Shown here piece by piece: positions 48,118 to 59,813 of a stretch of 64,000 bases of DNA (positions within the stretch are counted from its first letter, which is position 1; every line of letters begins with the position of its first letter). This stretch comes from Clavelina lepadiformis. Lineage: Eukaryota; Chordata; Ascidiacea; Aplousobranchia; Clavelinidae. The position numbers and the translations under genes were made by a program. The notes under the pieces were generated by a model. The model searched no databases and had not been told where the DNA came from. It was given only the letters and a program-made list of their open reading frames with translations. Location: contig NC_135248.1 of NCBI RefSeq assembly GCF_947623445.1, positions 5,332,977 to 5,396,976 on the forward strand, read 5' to 3'.

Positions 48118-51100
48118 ATGATGGAGAATTTTCCTTTAATTGAAGCTAGCTCAGTTGACAGTATGTCTGACCAACCAATAAGAATTTCCATCAAAGGTTG
48201 GTACTTGCTGTATGTATACTTATGCAATAAGTTTGGTTGATTACTGATTTGCATAATTTACCATTCTTTTAGATTTTAGAACAATGTTTTCGCAGGTCTC
48301 CAACCTAATCAATTGATTTCACTACATTCTTGGCTTATTAGTGACAATCATAACACTTTTGAGTGTGTTGCACAATACATGTCTAATAATGAAGGTAAAA
48401 TAGTATATCTGTGACCTGAAATGATACATTTATAGAATATATGAATGTTAAACTGATGATGTATCCTTTTAAACGTGGCTAAACCATTTAATATCCTTTT
48501 TAAGCTTGTAATTGATTTTTGAAATAACTCTTAGCAAACAGCTTAACTACATTTTACAATCAATATCCACATGTATGAAAGACAAATCTCTCTTTTTTTA
48601 ATGAATATAGTTTTACTTGAAGATGGTTAAAAATGGTGGTTTTTAATTGTTCCTATCATGAATTTTGGTTTTCTACAGGTGAAATCGTTTGTGAAACTTT
48701 CTTTGTACATTTTAATGAAGCTTTTATAGTTTAGAAAATTACTTTACGAATTAGTGTTTTATGAAAATCATTAAGTTTAAATTGTAAATTTGATTGCATT
48801 TGCAGTAGGAATGTGATTAAATAAAAATAGCTTGTCTATTCTGAATGATTAAAGTTATTACTTGGTTATGAAGTCACACATTGACATTCATGGTTTTTAC
48901 TTGCTGGCTTTCATGCCAAAAATGCAGTGAGTTTGCTTTTAGTTAATGGAAGGTGATGAAGTAATCAACTAACTGTAGAAAGATTACAGTAACGTTCAAT
49001 AATGAACCTTGAAATTTAATATTTTAGTGGTGCTTCATTCCTAGACTATTGCTGCTTTTATAAAGAACTTTTTACTTTTATATAGAACTCATTGAACAGA
49101 ACATAGCAGATTATACTAAAATTGTTTTAACAAGCTGTTCCAAAAAAAGTTATGTTTGAATGCAAACTGTTGTCACATCCAGCCGTTATTGCTATACAAT
49201 ATAACTAATGATCATGTTCATAAATTCATAATAAAACTGTTATCAATTTTTATTGACTAGCTATCTATTAATTTAAATTTGTTTTTAATTTTTAATTCAA
49301 GTTTTTTACTATTTTCAGTGGATGGAGTTTTAGTGCAACTTTATTTTTGGAACACCCTGTATTTATAATGGTAGAACATGCAACAATTAATACCTAAACT
49401 AACATAAAGGCAAAATTACGGAATAATTTTTGTAATTTAACATGCTCTTAAGATTGATTTAACAGCTCATTTTTCCATTGCACTTCGGCGTTAAACTCGC
49501 TATAAGTAAAAGTAGACTAAAATAAATAGCACAATTCATGATGTTGAATATCTAGCAATGCTCAACACAGAAACCCGATTTAACTAATTAGTTATGTGAT
49601 GTAACTTTTTTTGCATTTTTTTATATGCTAAGATGCAGTATATTTAAAATACCGATTTTATTTAGTTTTACCCAAATGGTTGTGTGTTCTGTTTCAGGCA
49701 TTGTGTCACTGCAAAATGATAAATCTGTTGGTGGAGATTTTGTTGGAAATGAGCCTATGGGTCTCTTTTGGGCTATGCAACCATCGATAATAAATAAGGT
49801 ATCAATAATAATTGAACCTTGCATATGACACATTTTTTTGTTAATTTTCTTCTTACCAGCTTGATATCTTGGAAATATTTATCTTAAATGCCTTGTCAGT
49901 GTGAAATACTAGTTAGTGCACTAAAGTTACACATTATTATTGTTCTGCCTAATATGGGTAATTTTTTTTGTTTGAATCCAGAAACCATATGCACGTTTAG
50001 CTAAGCTGGATGTAACTACACCAATGGTTGTTACAATAGATGCTTACAACGCTTGCTTTAATTCCACTGAAGACCTTCACAACCTGAAAAAGGAATGCAC
50101 ACTGCAGAGTTTGAAGCTTACTTCCATAAAACTAAATCGTTTGTTTATGGCACCTGGTACAAAAAGAATTACTTACACAGTGGAAAAAGACGGGGTACAT
50201 GGCACACTATTTATTCCTCCTGGCGAGAAAACTTTTCCAGGTTGGTAGTTGCTGGTTTGTAACTGCAAAATTTAAATTATAACTTGCTTTAAATTAGCAT
50301 AAAGCATCCAAATGCTCACATTTTATTATTTTTTTCACATTTTGTTTTTCTCTGGTAGATTTAATATCTTTTTTGTAAATGTGTGCCACTTGCCAATAAT
50401 TCGGTTTTGAGGAAGTTGCTTATTCTGTTCTCTTTCAGGATATTGTCCAAGTATTTACACAAAAGAGCTTTTAAGGTGCTAAGCACAGCCATCACTATTG
50501 GCATAATTCAAACATTAATGTCCCAGAGCTTCGATACATCCAACCATAGATCTTGATATTTGGCCACCCTTTTTTAAGCATTTTCTTTTATGCATAGATT
50601 GCCTGGTATAGCAATAGCAATGATTGTTACTTGTCGCAAAGCCTTGATAATCACTACAGTGTCTTATTATCTAACTGGAATGATGGGATCTGTTTGAATT
50701 TTCATATTACAAATTTATTTAGTTAGTGTTGTTTTCCATCACTACCTTAGGTTTGTGTATACAAGATTAGGAGTGTTGTAGTTTTTGTAAAAGTCTTTAT
50801 GACTTGCAGTTATTATTTTGTGGTGTCACTTTAGTTACCCTTGGCGAGTTTTTGGCATCTTGTGTGATAAAACGAAGTACTTTTTCACTCTTTGCTCATG
50901 TAGTTGATACCTCGGTTTTTGTGACACTTAGTATTCAATTCCTTAATTTGGGCCACAGTCACTAATGCTTCGATCTCTATCTTCAGGTTGCACTGTTTTA
51001 ACTAAGTAGGTACGTTTTTTTTTCAGCTCTGTAGCGAAGTTGCTCGAGCTCTGGGCTAGTAATAATGTGGCCTGAGAGTGATAGCCAGTGGCGCGACTGT

Positions 51101-54100
51101 AGTAATGCTTTGGACAAGGCATGAATGACACTTGCTCCTGTGGTCCTGGTGAAGATTTCAAACTTCAGGAAAACCAAAATCCAAATTAAAAATATGTGTA
51201 CCAATTAGAACCTGTACAAAGGACTAGCTCGATAAGTAGGGCTTGCCTCAATCCGAAGATAAAGTTTGTGACACCATACCACCATAGGTAGGATCAATGT
51301 TATGATGGAACTGCTTATGCAAAGCTTTTTGATTCTAGGCCTGAACTATTTTGTTATATGTTGTCTCTTTCACAACTGAGCACTGATGTCAAATTTCTTG
51401 TACAGGTTACCAAGGTTTGTTGCATGAACAAATGGGTACCGTCTTGTTTATCATCCCGTATACAGTAGGTATTTAGCTAGGCTTTGTTCTTTCATTTTAT
51501 CCGGATAGATCCAGATCCAGGCCAGGTTTATTTTATCAGTCTATCGCCAGGTTGTTTCGCTTCAGTCTTGATTTGAAGCAAAATGTTCTATCCAAATCTA
51601 CAAGATTTTTTGTGTCTCCACGTATGCAATTCATTATTGCACATCTTCCAAGATCTGAGTTGCTATCATATCAGAGAATAGCTTCCACGTAGTTGGTAGC
51701 CATATGCTTGAATGGTAGTTTTGCAATATTGCTCTTTTTCTTTTGGCTTTCATGATCAGGACACACTCTTCCAGCCGTAAGTCAGTTGAAAATTTCATGT
51801 GGTTTATGGATAATTTTTTTTTCACTGCTTGTTTATCGTTATGTATGTCACGACTGATGAAAGATGAGCAAGATTTTGCTTATCTTATTAAGCTCAGATC
51901 CTGTGTTTCACCAGTTTTGAGATCTGGGCAGTTAACCTTTACTTGATTTCTTCTTCTGTCGTTTTTATGGATTGCTTATGCAGCCATTATATGTTGATGG
52001 GTGGTTCTCTTGATAACAGTTTTTTTCTTCTTTGCTGCTTTCAATTGGCTGATTTCTTTCCAAAATGTTATTTATGACCTTTCGTTTCATCTATGGAGGT
52101 GGATTATTCAAAAGTATCCTTGTGTTCGGTTTGAGATGTTGGATTACTTTTTTCTGATCAGATAGTCTTTGCTTCGTGATGTTGTTTTATTGATTTTGCC
52201 TGTAGCCATGCTCTGATGAGTTTGCTTCTATGAAGCATTTTATGAATTCAATGTTACTTGCTGCATTGTTCTGGTTCAGTAACCCACTTTTCGTAATTGC
52301 TCCTTGAGCTTTCAGGGCACGGCACAGGCCTTGTTAATCCAGGCCACATCTAATCTGGCATAGATTTTTTACTTCTTATTATCACTATGTTTTTCTGGGT
52401 TTAACTGTAGTTTTTCTGTCAGGTAGCCTCAGTTTGAGCATTGAAGCTTTTCTCCAGCATCTGTAGTCTCGGTGGCCACCTTATTATTATCACAATCAAA
52501 AAATCCACACGTTTCGATGAGAAGAAGTTTTGAATGTAAACAATCAAATTAGACCTGCCCTCAACCCGTGACCCGACACCTTATCGAAAGACACTTTATC
52601 GAACGACACTTAATCGAACGACACTTTATCGAAAGACACTTAATCGAACGACACCTGATCGAAACGACACCTGATCGAAACGACAGTTGATCGAAAGACA
52701 CTTTATCGAACCGAAAGTTGATCAAACGACACTTTATCGAACCGACAGTTAATCAAAACGACAGTTGATCGAACGACACTTTATCGAACCGACAGTTCAA
52801 GCAAGATTTTTGCGTGTTTCTCAAACATTGAAACAATGGGTCATTGTGATGTTCAGCTATCTGTCCATGTTTGTTTGATAAAGTTAGATTTTGTAATTTT
52901 TGAGATATTGTGATATTTATATAATTTTGCTCTCTCTCCGCATTGAAACGTATTACTCATTTACGCACCAATAACTTGACTAACTATTCTTTTTCGTTCT
53001 CTTTTCACAGCGGGGGCGCGGCGTAACAAGAAGAATTTATAGAAATGTGTCACTTTTAGAAATACCTAATTTACACTAAATTCACTTTCTTTAGTTTTAC
53101 AATTATGATGTATACAGGAAGCCAGATGATGTTTCTACTAACCTGTAATAATCTCATCGTCTACGACGCATAGGTTTCTAGTAATTAACGATTGCAAATG
53201 TGTGTGCGGGGTCGGCCACACCTAGTTTTTTAGTAAACTCGCGAGCCTGGTTAGGATAGGGTTAAAAGATCCACAATTTATTGAAACAACTGACGATATG
53301 CACTGTTAAAAGAACGACAATTTATTAAAAGAACTGACAACATGCACTGTTAAAAGCACGACAACTGACGAAGTGCACATTTCAATCGCATTCATTTAAT
53401 TACAAGTTGTGTGCAATTGCTCGAAGATAACTTTTTATGTCCATATTTGTTGAGTCATAATTTTCAACTATGCTCTTCAGCCGTTGGTTGACAGCGTCGT
53501 AGCGCTTCTTCCCAGGTGGGCCATCGATTCCAGCACTCAATTGCTCAATTAACATTTCGTTGGAACCTTGTTCCCGCTTAATTTTTTTGACGAGTCTTCG
53601 AAGCGTCGGATGGGATAATGAGACACGCTTGCTGAACGCATTGTGCCATCCTTCAATGCTATTATTCGTTCTTGGAAGGAAGCGGAATTGGCCATTGGCC
53701 AAAATGGAAAAGGCAGCCGAGAATTTCTGCCCGAGGGAAGCTGGGAGAAAGAGCATTATATGCTGCCATTTCAAAGTCTATTGTTACGGTTTCTGGGGCT
53801 ATTCCTGGTCGCTGTTGTTCCAATAAACAAAAGATGCGATTGTACACAGCTTCAGATTTGTTCTCGGTAATGGTGTATACGAGTGGCACCGTGCGATTTT
53901 CATCGACCAGCGCGTGTATCGTGTACAGCTGGTATCCAAGTGGGGCAACATCAAATGTACCGTCACAAAACCAATTAGCGCAGTTGTTCAGTATATCCAG
54001 ATTCTTTTGAGATGCAAACATATAGAATTCGTTCTCATCGTCTTCCTCGATAACGAAGGCTTCTCCCCTCGGTGTATTAGCTGAGCGTGATCTTAGCTTG

Positions 54101-55981
54101 CTTTTCGTGAATTTCATTGTTGAAAATATTTGTTCACATGTGTACGTGCTACCAAGCATCGAAGCCATTTATTTTGCGCTGTCGGTCAAGCTGGGATAAA
54201 GACTACTTTCAAGAAGCTACTTTGTGTAAAAGTCAGGCAGCGACATGCCCCTTGCTATAAAATTTTGCCTTCAATTCCTTACTCTTTGTATCTATAATGA
54301 CTAGTCTAGTCTACTGTACAGACAATCTCGTACTTAGTAATTCTCGTGCGTATTCTTGTGATATCTTATTAATATGTGGGCGGGCCGGCCGCCATGCGAA
54401 ATCGTACACTTTATGATACAAATATAAAATATAGATATAAAATATAAATCGTCAACTTTATGATATATACATCACAATTCATTAATGCACACCATTACAA
54501 AGACCGCACATCACAATGGCTCATTGTTTCAATGTTTGAGAAACACGCAAAAATCTTGCTTGAACTGTCGGTTCGATAAAGTGTCGTTCGATCAACTGTC
54601 GTTTTGATTAACTGTCGGTTCGATAAAGTGTCGTTCGATCAGCTGTCGTTTCGATAAAGTGTCTTTCGATCAACTGTCGGCTCGATTAACTGTCGTTCGA
54701 TAAAGTGTCTTTCGATCAGCTGTCGTTTCGATCAGGTGTCGTTCGATAAAGTGTCTTTCGATAAAGTGTCTTTCGATAAGGTGTCGTAGTACCCCCTCAA
54801 CCGACCCACTTTGTTGGTTAGTAACTTATGGTGACAGAATGCATTCTGTAGCTGCTTTCAGGGCCTGGAACAATCTGTGACAGAATGTGCAAGATGCGAA
54901 AAACTTGATTTTCTTCATAAACCCTACTTAAAACATTTTTTGTTATCTGTTTTACCTTGTTTTGAAGTTGTACCAGTAAATCACTGATTCTATTGGTGGT
55001 ACAGCTTAATAGGTGCTTTAATACATATTTACATTTTTGATTTTACTGTAGTGCTAACCTCTAATAAGCAGCAGTCATCATTTAAAGTGAGGATAAAGTT
55101 GTCTCGCAACTTTTATTTATCTCTGTACACTGTACAGTATAAACATTTTATTTCATTTTCTGTTATTAGGCGTTGTGACATTGTTTGGTGGTTATCCTGG
55201 TACCATGGAATTTAAAGCTTCTTTGCTTGCATCGCAAGGATTTGCTGCATTTGCCCTTGCATTTTATGGTGTACCTGGTTTGCATGATGACATTTGGACA
55301 GAGCCAAATCTTGTATTTGATCTAGAGTATTTTGAAAAAGCCATAAAACTCTTTTGTAATCATCCCCAGGTTTGCGCTGAAAGAGGTGTTGGAATAATTG
55401 GGATATCAGGCAGCAGTACAATGATTCTTGCATTAAGCGTTCACATAAAAGAAATAAAATGTGTTATATGGATTAATGGATACCTGTATCCGCTTATTTT
55501 CTCACTTGGTTATAAAGAAAATGTCTATTCTACCGAGCCATTTAGGGCAACAAACATTTTTGATCAAATTCGAGATACTAAAGTTTTTTGTGGTAGACAC
55601 GCTCACAAGAAATATAAAGCGTATGATCAACCTAAGCCTGAAGCTGTGATAAAATTTTACGATCAGCGTGATGTTGCATTTATGTTTATTGCGGGCCTTG
55701 ATGATGAAAGTGTACCTGCAGGGTTTTACGCTAATGAAGCTAATCGACTTCTATCTAAAGCTAAGCATCCTAACTTTAGAATTTTACGTTATCCTGGAGC
55801 CGGCCATCTTATTGAACCTCCTTATAGCATACATAATCATCTTACTGCACAAAAAGGGTATGAATTTGTATTTAATTGGGGTGGATCAATGACACCTCAC
55901 TGTAGAGCACAGGAGGAATCCTGGTTAGAGCAAATCGAATTTTTGACATCAAACATAGGTGCAGTGAAACCAAGATTATAA
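48118..55981 (+). CDS. Acyl-CoA thioesterase / BAAT family, copy B
   Basis: Five exons: 48118-48196, 48296-48394, 49698-49798, 49982-50240 and 55170-55981. They total 1350 nt, or 449 aa. Exons 2, 3 and 4 have exactly the lengths (99, 101, 259 nt) and phases of copy A. The N-terminal domain has 'LQPNQLISLHSW', 'EPMGLFWAM', 'NRLFMAPGT' and 'GTLFIPPGEKTFPG'. The hydrolase domain has 'GIIGISGSS' (Ser about 259), 'GLDDESVPA', 'PGAGHLIEPPY' and 'WGGSMTPHCRAQEESW'. The likely activity is acyl-CoA to free acid plus CoA. The protein ends in PRL, not the SKL of copy A, so peroxisomal import is doubtful. Two consecutive ATGs open exon 1. Intron 4 has grown to 4.9 kb by insertion of a LINE remnant and a Mutator-like element. 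Confidence 0.92.
51000..51825 (-). mobile_element. Decayed LINE reverse-transcriptase remnant
   Basis: On the minus strand, 51825-51634 encodes '(I)WLPTTWKLFSDMIATQI', close to the conserved block that opens the reverse-transcriptase domain of several LINE families. Further along, broken frames give 'KINLAWIWI', matching the block with the first catalytic Asp, and then a decayed segment in the place of the 'GDSLSPLLF' block. Stops and frameshifts are frequent. The ends could not be set; the remnant may run from about 50.5 to 52.5 kb. Confidence 0.5.
52575..52797. repeat. Short-module array in left TIR of the Mutator-like element
   Basis: About a dozen units of 17-20 bp alternate between CGACACTTTATCGAA, CGACACTTAATCGAA, CGACACCTGATCGAAA and CGACAGTTGATCGAA. 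Every unit contains ATCGA or ATCAA. The mirror array lies at 54562-54790. Confidence 0.9.
53400..54280 (-). pseudogene. Broken MULE transposase with a hAT dimerisation segment at its start
   Basis: Reading on the minus strand, 54280-54080 encodes a degraded hAT C-terminal dimerisation region. It has 'LYPSLTDSAK', an in-frame stop, then 'MASMLGSTYTCEQIFSTMKF' and 'TKSKLRSR'. Without a break in frame this continues into a MULE core: 'FASQKNLDILNNCANWFCDG' (first Asp), 'YQLYTIHALV', 'VPLVYTITENKSEAVYNRIF', 'ETVTIDFEMAAYNAL' (second Asp), 'AEILGCLFHFGQ'. The frame then shifts into 'FRFLPRTNNSIEGWHNAF' (Glu block) and ends at 53400. The segment normally found between the second Asp and the Glu is almost wholly missing, so the enzyme should be inactive. 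Confidence 0.8.
54562..54790. repeat. Short-module array in right TIR of the Mutator-like element
   Basis: This is the reverse complement of the left array, made of TTCGATAAAGTGTCG, TTCGATCAACTGTCG and TTCGATCAGGTGTCG type units. The order of units is largely but not perfectly mirrored, suggesting slippage or conversion after insertion. Confidence 0.88.
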
Positions 55982-58780
55982 CATGTAATATAGGAAAATA
56001 TATGAACATAGAATATATGGAAGTTATTTTAAATGCATGTAACAAAGAGTTTATGTTTTGCTTAATTTTCGTGACTAGCCCAATTATTTGTTTTGTAACA
56101 AATGCTTTTGATAAGGTCATGGTTGTTTCAGATACAATTTCTTCATGATGATATATAATTTAGATCTTATTTTGATTTGATTTTTGATTTGTATTCTTTA
56201 TAAGTGCTGTGCTGTTGCTGTAGATGTCATTGTGTTTAATTTCATGCTTTCACTTTAAAGTTCATTGTTAATTCTTGTCTGTTTTGAAATGTTTCAACAG
56301 TCAGCTTGTGTGAAATTTAGTTTTAGCTTTACCTGAATGGCCAAAGATTTTGTTATGTAAATGTCAGTTTGAATGATCATAGTAGAATTTTACTTGGTGT
56401 AACACGGGAAATATGTCTGCAGTTAGAGTAAGGTATTGCGGCATGTATATTACACTGTATGTCAATGTCAATTTTCTGTTTTTCTGTTGATGTCAGTGTA
56501 TTTTTATTTTTATTTGGTAGTGCATATAATACCCTTCCATATTTGTCACTGCAATTGTTTTTAATTAGTAGTTTTTAGAAAGCTGGATATATCGCATACG
56601 TTACAAGTGTTTTCAGTAAGATCTAATATCTTTTTATATTTGCAGAAAAATAAGGCATATTACAAATAGTTTTTTTAATGCCTTTATGTATATAAATAAT
56701 TCGGATGTTGAATGTTACCACCATGGACAACGGTCAAAATAAAAATAGATTTTATATATTGGGATTACCAGTCTGTTGAATATACAGGTAGAACACAGTT
56801 CCACATAGTATTAGTAAAATGTAATTTTTGTGTTTATTTTGCCAGCACAAACCTAACTGTTAGAAATTATTATATTCATTATTATATATGCTTTTTACTC
56901 GTAACATTTTACCTTCATTATATACTCGGAACTCCAAAGTTTTAAATATAATGTGTGCTATGTAATATATGATACGTTTAATAGCAATTCATTATTTTTT
57001 AAGGAAAATATGCTTTTATAAAATACAGCAATTATTTACATGATTTTTATATTCTTATTAGCAAAAATGTTTTGTATATTATTGTAGTTGGTTTATTTAA
57101 AGCGCTTTGAATAATCTTTTTTTAGCCCATTTTTAAAGTCATTTGTACATTGCTAATTTTAATCATAAAAATTAACATGGATTGATAAACACAATTTACA
57201 AATATCTCAATTGGTGAACATCAAATCCATTAACAATATAATTTGTCATGTCATACAATTTGTAACCCTTTTAGAAACTGTTAATTTGGAATTGTTTTAT
57301 GCCAAGCTTCATACATTGGAGGAAAACAATTGGGTTTGTGTCATAGAGTCTCCTTTTTAAATTTAGTAAAAACACATTTTTTTCTAAGTTATATTTTTGC
57401 ATGAGGCTAAATAAATTGTGATTTAAAACAAATGATTAAAGATTAAAATCATCAGCTAGTTTGAAGGTAAAATATTAACAAGATATATAAAGTAAAGACC
57501 AGAAATTTTGCCCATGTTATTGTCACTATTTTGTGGTCTCAAGCAATGCATTGAAAAACACACATTGCCAATAACTTTTTTATTTTATCTTGTTTCATTT
57601 TGCGTATGTAATTTTTTTAATCCACTTCGTCAGAGTTATATTTTGTTGTGTAATTTTTTATTTCTGCTAATGTTTGTATATGTTTTGCTGATTTATAATG
57701 CCATTATTTTATATTAGTATGGTGGTGGTGTGTTATCTACCAGAAAGTTTTTTCATGACTAACACATGTTAATATATCATTCAACACCACTGAAGCCTTG
57801 GCTGCTGAGTTTGTGTGTGTGCTTTATTATGTTGGTGGTTGTTTAAATTGGGACTGTTTTTTTATTTTTATGATCATTCTAACGTTTAGATATGATGTAA
57901 GATGATTCGGTGACAAAGATTTTTTAATTATAAATAGTAACACAAATTTCAACAACATTTAGTTTTTACACATGCTTTAACTTCTTGTTTTACACAGAAA
58001 CGTTATTTCAACAATAAATTCATGCCGAATGTTTCAGAATTTATTTATACTTACACTGTTCATTTCTGTCCAACTCGATTGTTAGTTTTATACGAACGAT
58101 GAAGAAGATGTTTCATCAGTGTACTTTAACCATAAATAATTACAATAACATATATTTTTTATGGTATGTTAGTTAAACATCTAACATCACTCACAGTTAT
58201 GTTCTCAGATTTTATGCAAATTTCTTTAGTTCTTTTCAGGTTTTTGAATACACTTGCGTTGTTTACATCGTTATAACTAAATTCAAATATGCAAACAACA
58301 ACTTGTGTTATTTTATTTTAGTTGAAATTTTAGTGTAAATTTATAAACTATATATGGTTGTTTATGTTTGATAGGTTATTTTTATGTCTATTTTAGAGAT
58401 GGAACCTTAAAGCTGTTTTATTGTTGTTTTTTGTATTAATGGGATAGCTTGTGTCGACCGAACTAAACTAACTGACCACCAATCGCTAGTTTGGATCATC
58501 AGAATGTTTTATGAAATGAGGTTAGCCGATACGTTGCGATAGATGCATGTTTGCTGTGATAAACAATACACAATTGGTGTATAACAACAATCAAAAATGG
58601 GAATACAGCCGTAGCCATTTATGTACCAGCATTACATGGCATTACGCCCATCTTTAAATATTCCGATAAAGTTGTTTGAATTTTGGAAACGTTTTATGTT
58701 GATATGCTGTTAATTTCAAATAATATCACTATTAACATAAACCTACTCTCATTGGTTTATGCCATAAAGTTTCCAGAAAA
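55982..58780. other. Spacer between copy B and broken copy C
   Basis: 2.8 kb of very AT-rich sequence. It includes the 3'UTR of copy B (AATAAA near 56738) and the remnant 5' flank of copy C. No gene, tRNA or transposon end was recognised. Confidence 0.45.
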
Positions 58781-59813
58781 ATGGAAATAAATACAAATAT
58801 TGATCGAACAAAATCCCAGCATATCAGATGTCAAAATCCATATCACCGTTAAAGGTAGACAATCTTGTTATTTTAACATACTGTAATTGAAATAACCTAT
58901 GCATCTGTGGTAAATATGCATCATAAGTTATTAATACATTCCATTTCATCATGGATATTCAATCTATCCAGGTTCAAAACCGTATAAGACTATAACACTT
59001 TACGCTTGAGTAGACATGAGTAGAAAATGCAGTTATGAAAGTTTTGCCCAACATCTCCTCTGCTGATGGTAGATTATAATTCCAATATTCACTTGATTGA
59101 AATTTACATTACACAAGTAGGCATGTCTAGTAAATTTTGTTGTAGATTTAAATCATACGTTTAGATTATATTTTGAACTTCCTTTAGATTACTTTTTGTA
59201 GTTTGTAAAATGCAAGCTCAGCTTTCTAATTCAGGTTAATGATTGATTTCAAGTTTTTGAACATTTTTGGAGTTAGTGATTTGCCCTCAGTTTATTCACA
59301 AAAAAAGTTAGATAATCCTTCCTTAACTGTAAAACACAACTTGCCAACCTGCTATGTTTTTGTAGCATTGATTTTTACCATATTTACAGGAACCAAGGAT
59401 TTGGAAAAGGTCTCATCTGTTCATGGTTCATACATAAGAAAGGAACCAATGGGCTTTTTTTGGTCCATAAAACCCTATGCTGTTCATGAGGTATAACAAG
59501 AGATATTTATAGCTTAATCACATTGTTATTGTGTGACATCACATTTTGCTTACATTTGTTGACCTTCTCACAGAGAGATGTAGGCCGATTCCTAAAAAAG
59601 ATGTTACAAGTTCCCTTTAATACAAACTTAGCTTGTTTGATGGTAACACATCAAATTTGAATGATCTACGAAAACATTATAAAGACAATACTGCCAGCTG
59701 AACTACAACATTTAACAGGCATTTTATGGCTCCAGTTGTTAAAAGATTTGAAATTAAGGAAAATGGTTTAGTTGCTACGCTGTTTGTTCCTACTGGAAAA
59801 GGGCAATTTCCAG
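58781..59813 (+). pseudogene. Thioesterase copy C, broken and lacking the catalytic exon
   Basis: Exon remnants align with copy D: about 58781-58854, 58972-59068, 59390-59490 and 59574-59813. In exon 1 the coding frame is preceded by an in-frame TAA and the ATG is out of frame. Exon 2 is 97 nt instead of 99 and has a TGA. Exon 3 (101 nt) is open, with 'KEPMGFFWSIKPYAV'. Exon 4 is 240 nt instead of 241 and has a TGA where copy D has a Ser codon. Splice borders are still GT-AG. No alpha/beta-hydrolase exon follows before copy D starts at 62362. It is a duplicate of a copy-D-like gene that has lost function. Confidence 0.87.

Larger units (their letters stand above)
52567..54793 (-). mobile_element. 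Mutator-like element with modular TIRs and 9-bp target duplication
   Basis: Near-mirror ends of about 285 bp (52567-52850 and 54510-54793) begin ACGACACCTTATCG-like and end at the shared TTGAGAAACACGC/GCGTGTTTCTCAA and CATTGTGATG blocks. The flanks are identical 9-bp CCCTCAACC at 52558-52566 and 54794-54802, the length typical of Mutator superfamily insertions. The interior carries a defective MULE transposase on the minus strand. Total length is 2227 bp. It lies in intron 4 of thioesterase copy B, inserted in or beside the LINE remnant. Confidence 0.9.
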
